A stretch of 64,000 nt of DNA from Parelaphostrongylus tenuis (taxonomy: Eukaryota; Nematoda; Chromadorea; Rhabditida; Metastrongylidae). Position 1 is the stretch's first letter; each line of letters begins with the position of its first letter. The notes beneath the pieces were generated by a model. It was not told where the DNA came from. It saw nothing but the letters and a program-made list of their open reading frames with translations, and did not search any database. A program made the translations under genes and the position numbers. The DNA lies in contig JAHQIW010003777.1 in the NCBI GenBank assembly GCA_019055375.1, forward strand, positions 248,001-312,000. Direction: 5' to 3'. Positions 20,660-32,340 of this stretch are shown here, in pieces.

Positions 20660-21110
20660 TAAGTGATGACTCTAGACAATGTCTTCCTGATAAAGAAGTG
20701 GTCATTAAGGCTTCAAAGTTCACGATGCATTCGTTAGGGAGCATGGGAAGACGGAAACCACGCATACGACTTGTTATCTCGGCCATATTGAGATGAAAAT
20801 TATATAAAGTGAACAGTAAGTCATATCGAAATTTTTCTATCATCTCTGATGATTCCACATACTCTCTTCTTCGTAATGAATCATTTACTTTCGATTTATA
20901 GTTGATAGAGCATTAGAAAAGAAGAGTGGATATACGAAAACCAGGCGCACAATCTCGGTACCTCAGACATATTCAAAGGACAAATCATATAAAGTTAACA
21001 GTACGCTGATCGAAATTATTTTGTTATGTGATAAATTTGCGCACTGTCTTTTTCATAATGAAATGATCACTACGGCTTCAAGTTGAGCGAGCTTTAACGT
21101 GATCGATTTC
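20660..21110 (+). repeat. Tandem array i, about 2.5 units of ~180 bp
   Basis: Units share 'gatgattc.gcacactgtcttcttc', 'aatga', 'gcttcaaagtt', 'gagcattcg', 'cggacatattgg' and 'aacagtaagtca.atcgaaat'. Corresponding units occur at 26650-27100 (2.5), 61550-62060 (3) and 11660-11830 (1). Confidence 0.75.
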
Positions 21111-22810
21111 TTTTCATCGATTCAAATCCCCTCCAGAACATCAATGAATCTGTGGATATGTCGTTTCTACTGAACAACATTCTCCATTCTGACTATTCAG
21201 GCACTCCTGTTTTAGTCCAGCAGAGTACAAAATAACTTTGTACTCTTTCTCATCCAGATTTTACCATTCATGTGTCAGGTATGCCTCCATCAACTCGAAT
21301 CGGCTGCATAATGTCGTCCAACTGTGTATGGATTTCAAGTTCTTAATGAGCACCATTTTCAATTTATCGCAATATATTTACATCTTAGTCTTCTCCACGA
21401 GAGTGCAAAATAGCTTCCTCTGGTTTGCCGTGCCAAGTCTTGATACTCGTATATCGCCATGTCTTTATCGTTTCAATCCCCTCCATAATGTCAGTGGAAC
21501 TTATATGGGTCTGAAGTTCTCACTTAACAGCAAATCTGACGGTCTGATCGCTTCCTATTTTACTCTAACACGGGATCTTATGTTTTTTCTACTTTTTCGT
21601 GCCAAAATATTTTCATCCATCTGATAAACATCAAATAAGCATCACTTGAATTTCCTTCCAAAATTCGTGGCACTCTCCTTTTGGCAATTTCAACACAACT
21701 TACTTTCCTTCAAGAGAAAACCAAATAGTTTTCTCTCCTTTCTCGTATTCAGAGCTTAACATTCATGCAGTTGGTATGTCCTCAGCAGTCTAAATCCCCT
21801 TCAGAATGTCGGCGAAACGTTGTATGAATCTCGCACATCCAGTGAACAACAATCCCGATTTTTGACGGTTCAAACACCTCTTGTTTCAGCCCAACAGTGT
21901 AATGAATATTTTTTCTCTGCTTTTTGTGCCCAAATCAGTCCTTATGTAATCGGTATGTCTTCGTCCATTAAATCCCCAATGGAATATCAGTGAAACTTTG
22001 TGTTGATCCCAAGTTCATAATGAGCAGTATTCTGCCATTGTGAACGCTTTACACACGTCTTTTGTTTCCTCAAAAGAATGCTAAATATTCTTCTCTACCT
22101 TGTCCAACCCAAATATCAAAATTTATGTACTTGGTGCGTCTTCATTTATTCAAATCTCCTTCCAGAATATCTGTGGAACTTTCTCTGGATTTCTGCTGCT
22201 TTCTTAAAAGCATTCCCGTGTCTGACATTCCAGACAGACCCTATTTTCCTCCTGCAGTGGTTCATATTGTTCTTCTACATTTTCGCATACAAATATTTCA
22301 ATCATTGTAAATAGACTGTCTTCATGAACTTAAATCCGCTCTGGAATATCGTTGAAACTTTGTCTGGATCTCAGGCTTTTACAAAACTGCATTCTCTGCT
22401 TCTGACGATTTGATGACGTCCTATTTCACTTTAGCAATGTACCAGATTTTTTCGACTTTTTCGTACCTATATCTTTCCATTCATATGTAATCCGTATGTC
22501 TTCCTAGATCATATCCTCTCCAGAATATCGGAAAACTTACCATGGATCTCAGGTTACTTATAAACGCATTCTCGATTTCTGACGGATCAAACATCTTTGT
22601 TTCGGTTTGAACAGAGCACGAAATTATTCTTCCGCTTTTTTTGTATCTAAATCACTCCATTCATGTGAGTGAGCCTTTATCGATTCAAATCGCCTTCAAA
22701 GTTTTAGTGAAACTTTATATAAATCTCAAGTTTTGAGCAACAGCAATCTTGGTCTCTGGCAGTTCAGACTGGACTTCAATTCCTCCAAAACATACCAAGG
22801 TAGTGTTTTG
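21110..22810 (+). repeat. Tandem array ii, about ten units of ~178 bp
   Basis: A recurring block 'ttcaaatccc.tccagaatatc' starts near 21121, 21294, 21471, 21644, 21788, 21968, 22148, 22328, 22507 and 22683, spacing 144-180 and mostly 173-180. Each unit continues with 'gtgaaactttgt.tggatctcaagttc', 'gcattctcg.ttctgacggt' and 'ctttttcgta.ccaaat'. Small open frames inside it are unit shadows, not genes. Confidence 0.9.
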
Positions 22811-23500
22811 TATGTAAGTAAGTTATAAGTGTGTTCTCTAGAGAAAACCGCTTCGTATACTATGCAATCGCACTGAATTTAGCATTCAGCCAATTGTATT
22901 GCATTGTAAGGTGATCACAATGAAAATCTTAGTTATGTTCTTCCTTATTTTATACAAGGTCCAAGGATCATCATATTGAGTAAAGATTGGGGAACAGCTA
23001 GTAATTTATCAAAAAGGATCATGCGTGCTGTATTCGATAAGTGTTCATCGGAAGCCCTCACTACAACTAAAATTATATCAATCATTAGTTTATTTCCAAT
23101 TATTCAGAGTTGAGGTAAGCAAGAAAAGGTTGGATACTTATGGATAGAAAAGAATTCTGAGCGGTAAAAGACAACCGTTTTTGAATAAAAGGCTCAGAAC
23201 ATCGGCATTACGCAAACCATTGGTCAGAAATATGTGTCACATGCGAAGTACTCTTTACACTTATTTCATATGCGCACCCATTTCCAAAAAAGCATTTTCC
23301 ATTCCCTTTCGAGGTTTTAGGAATTATTCGGCAGCTTAAATATCGAGAATCCAAGTGGTGTGTTTTAATTTTCGAACTGTTTTTTATATTATGCTGTAGA
23401 GGCTAATCAAAACTTCGGTACTTATAAGTTAGACGGCGACAAATTTTCAAGTTGATCTCATTCGCTGATCAGGATCTTTTCATAAAAGTATTAATGATCC
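22811..23500. other. Unassigned AT-rich stretch between duplicated arrays
   Basis: No unit of array ii, no gene and no clear repeat partner were seen. The stretch 22810-26100 separates the two array i+ii blocks. Confidence 0.4.
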
Positions 23501-23509
23501 ATTAAAAGC

Positions 23510-24260
23510 TCAAATCTCTGGCTACACCTGTGCATTGCCGTTTTTTCAAATCACCCTTTTATCGCTGTAGCATATACGATAAAATTTCGTTTCTCATTCG
23601 CCTTTCGCCTTCATTTTTACCATGCGTGCAAATCGCTGGCAGCCCGAAAAGCATAACAGCGTGTAGATATTTTTCCGTAGCATCAGACTCCGAGTTTTTA
23701 TCTGGAATTTCTGTTCACATGGCAAAAGTTCCAGATTGAGTAGCAATGTTTCAAACGTGGTCGGTTGTTCCGCCCCGGCTCCGCTCTCCCGCTCCGTGAG
23801 TTGGCCGGGAAGCAAAGTTGCCGCAAAGGTTCATAGCTAAGTAAAATGTGAAGGTAAGCTACAGCAACGATTCATTAGCAAGACAATCTGATGAATCTGA
23901 TGAAAGGGAGCCCAGTGACGACTTGTTAGTAAGATAATCGCCTGATCTACTGCGCAATTCTAAAGTGAGCTACCGCATCAAGAGTTGAAACGGCGACAAC
24001 TCTTATTATTTTATTGAGGATTTTTTGCCGCATCGACAGAAACTTCAGATGAAAATGCTTGATTTGCACAAGGAAATTGTGTATGCTCTAACATGTTTTG
24101 TGCTTCTAGCGATTTATACGCGTAATAAAAATAAAGGCGAAATGAGAGTGAGGAATAAAATGTTTTCCTGCATGCTACAGCGTTATAAAAGGTGTTTTAA
24201 AAAGTCGGCGAAACGTAGTTGTAGGCAGAGACTTAAGCATATCTGCACATACTCCTAGGA
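23510..24260. repeat. Diverged dispersed repeat resembling 14760-15330 and 37250-37900
   Basis: Shared landmarks are 'cgctgtagcata', 'cttcatttt.accatgcgtgcaaat', 'gaaaagcataacagcgtgtag' and a GC-rich 'ccggctccgctctcccgc' stretch. It ends with 'aaatgttttcctgcatgctacagcgttataaaa'. A 77-codon frame (24025-24258) is not supported as a gene. Confidence 0.5.
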
Positions 24261-26100
24261 AATTGCCTGTTCAGTGAATAGATGTAAAAATTTGTCACCG
24301 TTTAACATACAACTACTAATTTTTCTTCCACCTCAAGCATCTTTCGCTGGACAAAGTTTCTGATTCAGACTTTCAATAACCATCCGATAGCGAAAATCTC
24401 AGCGGTCTCAATGACAAACTTGATTTTCGAGAAGGTTTTCTAATGTGCTGTTGCAGCTAAAACATTCCTGAGTTTTGCACTCGGCGCCGTCGATCGTGCA
24501 GCACAATTTACATGTGGCAGCCGTTGCGCGACGAGTGTAAAACTCAATATTCTTTCAGTCTGTAACGACGAACTAAAAACTCTCTCTTCAAAAACTAAGC
24601 ATGTCTTTGAAATTTCCAAGATTTGCGCCATCGAACGGGTGTGAAAGCCTGAGAGAAAGCCGTGCCTAGTGAAAAATACTCAGATGTGCAACATAGCTCT
24701 ATTCCTGTTAAACAGCACGAAAAGAGAATTTTTCCAAGGGCAAGCACACCATTAAAATCCGTCGATAATGGTGCAATTGACTGATTATTGAACAGCGATG
24801 CCAATGTTGCAATATACATGCACATACCCTTGGAATGCATACGCGCAACATGTGAAATGCAATCTTAATTTTAGTGTTACAGAGCAATAAAGAGATTTTT
24901 TGGAAAACCAAGAACACGATCAAATTTGGCGAGATCTGTGTTATCGAAAAACTGCCTAAATTTTTAGGAGAAACTTTGCTCAATGAATGATTTTCAAGTG
25001 TCAAATAACATATTCCTTTTTCTTGTTAGATTGTAATGCAGAGACTTTTCTGAAAACAAGATACACTTTTCAATTTTTTTAGACTTAAGCTAACGGATAA
25101 CTACTGAAAATGTCTAGGAAGAGCAAAAAATACTTTTTTTGTTATTATGGGTGCTGATAGGGGAAGAAGCGCATCATACGCAGTGACGAACGCGCGCTCT
25201 TCTTACTCTTACTTAAGCTACATATTGGAAATCCCTCCATATAGACGTTCATTAGAATTATTTTTCACAAGGACGTGGTATTACTGACTGAAAAATATAG
25301 GACTTCAGGAGAAGAATCACTCTTTATATCAATAAACTCTTGTAAAAGGTTTCTCTAGTGAAATACTTTCCTTTTGTAGCGATAAGACACCTCTGACGTG
25401 TTAACTTTACCTATAATTACCAATAAACCACTTGTGACGCTCACGCGGCGGGGTAGCATTTTAGCGTGAAATGTGGTCTTTTTTTCGCTCTTACAGCATT
25501 CTATGATAAGCTTTGAAAAAACACCTATGTTGTAAAAATTTTCGTGATTTGTGCTATCATAACTAATTTTTAATAACTAAGTTAAGCTAAGTTTTTAAAC
25601 TAATAAAACTTGGTGAAGAGCCATAGCGAAGTCCCAACTGAGCAAATGAAGAAAATCAAATGTAAAACTAATTTTTATTTCACAGTTGCAAAGTAATGGA
25701 AAGGATTTGTATACAAATTAGACATATAATTAAATCGCAGAAAGTTATGCCTTCGAATGATTACCAAATGTCTGGGAAAACGCTTTTACGCATCGAGAAA
25801 GGTCTTCAAATAGTTGTGTACCTCAGCTGGATTCACTCCGCCCCTTAGTGGTTGAGCTAAAGCGGTGTCTCAGTGGGTTTATATAGTTGTCAGGAACAAT
25901 AAGGTTGAACGAAGTGGTGGTTCAGTAAGCTTATCTAGTTGATGATATCAGTAAGATTGCTATTGTAGACGAAAGACAAGACTTCTGAGATGAGCGTGAG
26001 AAATGTGAGCGATAGTAGAAAGCGATGAGCTACGAGTAAGGAATGCATGCCACGATAACTACACAGTGAATCAACTCAGCAGTCAGACAACAGGTTGAAA
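24261..26100. repeat. Degenerate ~0.2-kb modules
   Basis: Repeated blocks resembling 'ctgttacagcgcaataaaa', 'gagcaaaactttg' and 'tatcgaatgattactaaaag' occur at irregular 150-220-bp spacing (near 24450, 24880, 25030, 25490 and 25690). No gene was recognised. Confidence 0.4.
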
Positions 26101-26104
26101 CAAC

Positions 26105-26640
26105 CACAGCTATGATAAAGAACAATACGTCCCTTCATCCAACCAGGGCAGCATAGAACAATGATGCATTCCATACAATGCAAGGTGAGGAATGTAAATG
26201 AGCGATCGAGACGCTGAGCCATCAGTGAAGGACACGAACGATGATGATGGTGCATTCACAACGCAACGTGAGAAATGTAAACGAGGCGCTCAGCCATGAG
26301 GGACGCGAACAATGATGATGCCATAGATCCACCTCCTAGACAATCGACATGCGGTCAAGAGCTGGAAGGACCACAGACTGTGGTGAAGAATCAATGTCCA
26401 ATGAGAATAATCAATAATACAGTAAACTGACATGGACAACAACAACAAAGAAGATGGAGACAACGAAGATAGATCAACCACTCCACGCCGCCGCCTGCTG
26501 GTGAATGCCCGTCGGCGCTGGACGTCGCTTCGCCCATCGAACATAGGTGTGCTGTGCCGGCGACGCGTTCGCATCTCGACGACCTATCGACTGAATGATA
26601 GAGTCGATTAAGTCGACATTATCGACAGCGCCAGGTCAAG
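26105..26640 (+). repeat. Module C, copy 3 (extended)
   Basis: 'gataaagaacaatacgtccc', two tandem versions of a 'gaaatgtaaa.gag' block near 26190 and 26275, 'gacaatcgacatgcggtcaag', 'gctggtgaatgcccgtcggcgctgg' and 'gacgacctatcgactga'. It begins the second array block. Confidence 0.75.
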
Positions 26641-26649
26641 ATGTCTCTT

Positions 26650-27100
26650 AGATGGTGATTTTGAACACTGTCTTCACCATAAAGAAGTTATCATTAAGGC
26701 TTCAAAGTCCCCGATGCATTCGTTAGTGAGCATGACAAGGCGGAAACCACACATATAACTTCGTTATTTCGGACATATTGGAATAAAAATTGTATGAAAT
26801 AACAGTAAGTCATATCGCAATTTTTTTGTTATCTGATGATTCCGCACACTGTCTTCTTCGTAATGAATCATTTACCAACGATTCATAGTTGATCGAGCAT
26901 TCGAAAAGGAGCGTGAGAAATACGAAAACCACACGTACAATCGGTACCGTCGCACATATTGGAATGACAAATCTTATAAAATTAGCATTATGTTGGATCG
27001 AAACTGTTTTGTTATGTGATGAATCTACGCACTGTCTTCTCCATAAGTACCGTTCACTATCGCTTCAGGATCAGCAGGCTTTCACGTAATCGGTATCACT
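26650..27100 (+). repeat. Tandem array i, second copy
   Basis: About 2.5 units match 20660-21110 unit by unit, including the unusual 'cattcgaaaaggagcgtgag' variant of the second unit. Confidence 0.75.
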
Positions 27101-29130
27101 TCATCGGTTCAAATTTCCTCCAGAGTATCGGTGAACCTGTGGATCTGTTGTTTATACCTAACAATCATTCTCGCATTCTGACTAATCAGACACTTCTGTT
27201 TCAGTCCTGCAGTGTGCTAAATATCTTTTTTCACTCCTTCGTACCCAGATTTCACCCACGTGATAGGCATGCCTTCATCAGTATGAATCCGCTGCATAAT
27301 ACCGGTTAAACTGTGCAGATTTTAAGTTCTTAATGAACAGGATTTTCATTTCTCATAGTTTATTCATATCTTAGTCTCCTCCACGAGAGTACAAAATAGC
27401 TTTCTCTGGTTTGCCATGCCAAGTCTTTATTGTTCGTATATCGTAATTTCTTTGTCGTTTCAATCCCCTCCAGAATATCGGTGAAATTTGTATGGGTCTC
27501 AAGTTCTCACTTAACAGCATTCTCTAATTCCGACGGTCTGAACGCTCCTTATTTTCCTCTAACACAAGGCCTTATGGGCCTTTCTACCTTATCGTACCCA
27601 AATATTTTCACTCATCGAATAAGCATGTCTTCCTCACTTGAATTCCCTTCAAAAATACGTGACGTTATATGGATCTCAGGATCTTACTAAAAGCATTCTT
27701 TCCTTTTGTGGGTTTGAACACTACTAATTTTCCTCCAAGAGAATACCAAATAGTTTTTTCTGCCTTTCCGTACTCGGAACTCAATATTCATGCAATTGGT
27801 ACGCCTTCAGCGATCTAAATCTCCTTCAGAATGTCGGCCAAACGTTGTATGGATCTGGCGCCTTCAATGAACATCAATCTCGATTTTTAACGGTCTAAAC
27901 ACCTCTTTTTTCAGTCCAGCAGTGTGATAAATATTTTTCCTCTGCTTTTTTCTGCTCAAATCATTCCTTATGTAATCGGTATGTCTTCGTCCATTCAAAT
28001 CCCAAGGGAATATCAGTGAAATTTTGTATTCATTCCAGGATCATAATGAACAGTATTCTGCCATTGTGACGGTTTACACACGTCTTTTGTTTCCTCAAAA
28101 GAATGCTAAATATTCTTCTCTACCTTTTCCAACCCAAATATCAAATTTATGTACTTGGTGCGTCTTGATTTATTCAAATATCCTCCAGAATATCTGTGGA
28201 GCTTTCTGTGGATTTCTGCTGCTTTCTTAAAAGCATTCCCGTGTCTGACATTCCAGACAGACCTTATTTTCCTCCTGCAGTGGTTCATGTTGTTCTTCTA
28301 CATTTTCGCATGCAAATATTTCAATCATTGTAAATAGATATGAATTCATGAATTCAAATCCGCTCTAGAATATCTTTGAAACTTTGTCTGGATCTCGGGT
28401 TTTTACAAAACTGCATTCTCTGCTTCTGACGATTTGATGACGTCCTATTTCACTTTAGCAATGTACCAGATATTTTCTACTTTTTCGTACCCATATCTTT
28501 CCATTCATATGTAATCCGTATGGCCTCCTAGATCATATCCCTCTCCAGAATATCGGAAAACTTACCATGGATCTCAGGTTACTAATGAACGCATTCTCGA
28601 TTTCTGACGGATCAAACATCTTCTGTTTCGGTTTGACAGAGCTTCAAATTATTCTTCCCCTTTTTTGTATCTAAATCACTCCATTCATGTAATCGGTAAG
28701 CCTTTATCGATTCAAACCTCCTTCAAAGTTTTAGTGAAACTTTATATCAATCTCAAGTTTCGAGCAACAGCAATCTTGGTTTCTGGCGGTTCAGACTGGA
28801 CTTAAATTCCTTCCAAAACAGTACCAAGAAATGTCCTTTACCTTTTCGTTCTCGAAACCTCTCATTCGAATATTAGGTATGCCTTTGCTCATTCAAATCC
28901 ACGCATATTTTTGGTGTGAATTTTGTATGAAGCTCACGTTTTCACAGAATACTCAAGCTTTCTAAAGGTTCGACACGCTCTTTTAAGTGCAATACAATAC
29001 CAAATATCTTATTTTACTTTTTCGCCCTCAAAACTCCCCATTCGTGTTATTGGTATGTCTTTGTTGATTCAAATGCCATTCAAAATATTGACAAAACTTT
29101 GTATATATCTCCGGCTTTTTTGACGGATTT
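27100..29130 (+). repeat. Tandem array ii, second copy, about twelve units
   Basis: Unit starts ('ttcaaat.cc') lie near 27108, 27282, 27460, 27639, 27814, 27994, 28173, 28353, 28535, 28713, 28893 and 29069. The first ten units correspond one-to-one to those of 21110-22810. For example, 'gctgctttcttaaaagcattc' with 'cctcctgcagtggttca' occurs in the same unit of both. The last two units have no partner there. Confidence 0.9.
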
Positions 29131-29985
29131 CTTCTCATCAACTGAGGTGCCGAGTTGAGGGGTTTGCCCTAATTTCGGGTATATCGACCACATTGAAGAC
29201 GTGATGTAGCTAGTGAGCGCTTGAATTGATACATTGGAGTGTGAGGAAACTTGAAATCACGAACCCACTTCATTTAGACTTATGAGTAAATTTTCCTTAT
29301 TAATGTTCTCGTCAAGCTAGGACACGAAGTTGAGGATTTTGTCCTGTTGATGGGCTTATCGATGACATTCATGACCAGATGAAGCCAGTGCATGTTTGAG
29401 TTGCAAGAAAAGAGTGTGAGTAAACTTAAAATTACGAGCCCACTTTATTTTGATTGATAAGTGAGTTTCTTCTTATTCTATTTTTCATCGAACTGGGTGC
29501 CGAGTTAGTGATTATATCCTATTGATGGGCTTATCGATGACATTCATGACCGGATGAAGCAAGCGCACGATTGATTTACTACAGTGGAGTGTGAGAAAAC
29601 TTGAAATCACGAAACCGCTTTATTTGGATCAAATAATAAGTTTTCGTGGTTTCTTCCTCATGGATTATTGTACCGAGTTGTGTGGTTTTGTTCTGCTTCA
29701 GGCATAACAATGAAGTTGTTGAATGGATGAAGCTGGTGAGCGCTATAAACAAGATAAGAGAGTGTGAGAAAACTTAATTTCATGAAACCACCTTATCACA
29801 TTTATCAGTGGTTTCCCTGATTTTTGCTCGTCAATTGAGGCTCCTAGATGCAAAGTTTAACCTGTTTTTGGGCGTATCGATGGTACTGATGGCCGGAAGA
29901 AGCTGATGAACGCTTCAAACGAGAGAAAAGAGTGAGAAAGCATAAATTCAAGAAACCGCCTTCTTCGGACTAATTAATCAATTTT
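29130..29985 (+). repeat. Tandem array iii, left part, ~175-bp units
   Basis: A different consensus: 'gtgccgagttgagg', 'gggc.tatcgatgacatt', 'gatgaagc.agtgagcgc', 'gagtgtgagaaaacttgaaat' and 'acgaaaccgctttatt'. 'ccgagtt'-type blocks are near 29148, 29328, 29502, 29671 and 29843. The array resumes at 31905. Confidence 0.85.
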
Positions 29986-30056
29986 TGTTATATTCGACTG
30001 TTTTTCAAAACAGAAATCATTTCTATTTTAACCGCCTTGCGGTGTTATGATGTTTC

Positions 30057-30219
30057 AATATACCCAATAATGTAGAGTGGTGTCCAAAAACGTTTGCGTC
30101 AGCTCACGACCACCAGTGGTGCATCGGTTAACATACGCTCACGGGAAGAGTGAGATCCGGTTTTGAATCCCGGCTGTCGCGAACGTTTTTGTACACCACT
30201 CTACATTATTGGGTATATT
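30057..30219 (+). repeat. tRNA-like SINE family 1 with 36-bp inverted ends
   Basis: The left end at 30057-30092 and right end at 30184-30219 are nearly perfect reverse complements ('aatatacccaataatgtaga' outward on both). The tRNA-like core at 30107-30179 has 'agtggtgcatcgg' as A-box and 'ggttttgaatccc' as B-box, closed by CGAC/GTCG. Confidence 0.85.
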
Positions 30220-30289
30220 GTTTTTTAAAACCTCACCTAAACTTTGTTCTCCCTGACAGCATATTTTAAGAGTTTCGTGATGTCTGTTA

Positions 30290-30430
30290 TAAAACTTAAA
30301 CGGTCAATACACATGTTTTGGCCTTGCAGCTTCGTCAGTCTCACAGTGTAGTGGTACACCGATGTTGAATTTGACCAATGCACCACAATTACGGTGGTTC
30401 TGGCCCATTCCTCGCCTTCAACGCCCAAGG
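30290..30430. repeat. Foldback-superfamily core fragment
   Basis: 'caatacacatgttttggccttgcagcttcgtcagt' (given here as one landmark of the family core, 30307-30341) resembles the foldback arms at 1240 and 33290. Confidence 0.45.
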
Positions 30431-30769
30431 TCTTAAGGAATTTGGTGCCCGTTCTTCTGCGGACACGTGATTCAAGTACTGATTTATCCAATAAACAGCA
30501 GTGAACAATTCAAAGGATCGTTGATGATCTCCGGTTACACGAACAATCAATTCCTATACGAACAATGAATCTGTAGTATACGAACAATGAATCTCCACTA
30601 TACGAACCTATAAACTAAAATATTACAACAACAATATCAAATAATATATACACATTTATGATGCGGTCTCACATATAGATTACGTAGCAATAAATTATGT
30701 CATCTGATGAGACAAAGAGCTAAGATCCAGCAATTATACTCAACGTAATGACAAGTTCGGTTCGATATT

Positions 30770-31280
30770 AATCGACCGATTGAAGCTAAAGGATGACAGG
30801 TTAAGGAAACGATGGGTCCGTTATGAGAAGCAAGGAACAAAAGACAAGTGGCCGCACGAGGTGAGGACAACAGCAAGACTGAAGGATAGAGACGTGGGGG
30901 CACCGGCATCGATGTTAAGTTATCGTTCTCAAACTTTCTGCAGGCACTGTAGTGGCCGTGGGGAGCGATCACCTTGGAGCATGGATGTGTTGATGTCTCA
31001 CGTGGTCTTCGTAAGTCCACCGAGGGGAGCGTCCAGTGAGTTGTCGGAATTGAAGGTTGGGGGACTATGTACAAAGGAGGGTGATTAAATATGGGACTGT
31101 GCACTTTACCCTCCTCGATGGCGAGTTCCACGTGCTCTGTTGTAAAGCTCCGTCATCTGGTTGATCGTCCCCACCGCACCCCCCCCCCTCACCCTCCCCT
31201 CCCCCAGCAAAGACCGCAATTTGGTGATCACTCACTTCTCGGCGCCGATGCTACAATAGTATCAGACAGTATCTAGACTC
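30770..31280. other. GC-richer unassigned stretch with C tract
   Basis: This is clearly less AT-rich than its surroundings and has overlapping open frames on both strands (30780-31088 plus, 30700-31131 minus). Neither has a domain, a signal peptide or splice support I recognise. A C-rich run lies near 31179-31205. It may be a fragment of an unidentified element or a former exon cluster. Confidence 0.35.
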
Positions 31281-31904
31281 GACAGAATGACAACGATCTA
31301 CATGTGATCACCCTAACTCCTCATATGTTCTCCTTGGCGCAACACAAGATAGTTCAGCTCAAACTCCCGCACTACAAGTCCTAAGCGATTAACTTTTTAA
31401 CACGGCAGTCACGGGTCAAAAGGCTCAAAATATTAACAAAGCCTTGCGGGAGTTGCTATATACAGAGTCTTTCGTCTGAGCCAATGTCTTTTGAGGGGAT
31501 AACCCTCCTACATAAAGGAAATCGCCGGTGAGCATGTTGCAATGCCACATAAAGTAAAAATTTACTTCAATCACGACAGCGATAACATGCCACTACATGT
31601 CCAGTGACATGATCACCGAACATTGCAGTGATTAACAGCCACTTGCTCAAGACCGATATTTTCGACAACACCTTTATATTCGACTGTTTTTCTAAGACCT
31701 CGCCTAAAATTGATTCATCTTAGCAGCATACTTTTGATGAGGTATGTTTTGGAACATATACACTACAATAGTGTTCCGGCCTTTACACTTCCACATGTAA
31801 AGAACTCCTTCATCCTCGACAAAGATAACATATCACCGCATCTCCAGCGAACGATCGCCGTACATTACTATAACAGGCCTTATGAAAGGCTAAAAATATG
31901 CTAT

Positions 31905-32340
31905 CATAATAAATTTTCGTGGTTTTTTCCTAGTCAACTGCATTATCGATTTAAGGAGTTCACCGAGTTGTCATCCATATCAATGACAATGGTCACCGTA
32001 GAACATTAATGATGCTTCAAGTAAGAGAATAGATTGTTAGAAAACTTTTATTTTATAAAACCTCCTCATTCAGATTGATTGGTGATTTTTGGTAATTTTT
32101 TTCTCGTTATATAGGGAACTGTGTTATGCAGTTTAACTGTTTCGGGCATATCGATGACACTGATAGTCCCAGAAAGCTAGTGAGCGTTTCAAATAAGGGA
32201 ATAGTGTTCGAAACATAAATTCATGAAATCGCTCTATTCTGGCTAATTTATGATTTTGCGTGATTTTTCTCTTCTCGTCAATTATGGAACCAAGTCAAAC
32301 AGTTTATCCTGTTTTCGGGCATATCGATTATGTCGATCGC
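31905..32340 (+). repeat. Tandem array iii, right part
   Basis: 'gggcatatcgatgacactgat', 'gtgagcgtttcaaat' and 'tgaaatcgctctattctgg' resume the ~175-bp units for about 2.5 repeats. They run directly into 'ctgtcatataacatttttt', the start of the right part of block B. Confidence 0.8.

Larger units (their letters stand above)
29989..31692. repeat. Sequence interrupting array iii, bounded by an 18-bp direct repeat
   Basis: 'tatattcgactgtttttc' occurs at 29989-30006 and 31675-31692. Between them are a SINE family 1 copy, a foldback-like piece, a GC-richer stretch and unassigned DNA. No open frame has recognisable coding features. Confidence 0.5.

Noticed and set aside
20379..20858. 159-codon minus-strand frame
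   Set aside because: It spans module C and array i units; the equivalent place at 26400-26860 is not open.
21238..22314. Several 70-130-codon frames that look like a small membrane-protein family
   Set aside because: They are translations of the same ~178-bp tandem unit in array ii, and the frames shift from unit to unit.
30700..31131. 143-codon minus-strand frame as a host gene
   Set aside because: An overlapping frame on the other strand is equally open, the stretch is just GC-richer, and there is no domain or splice support.
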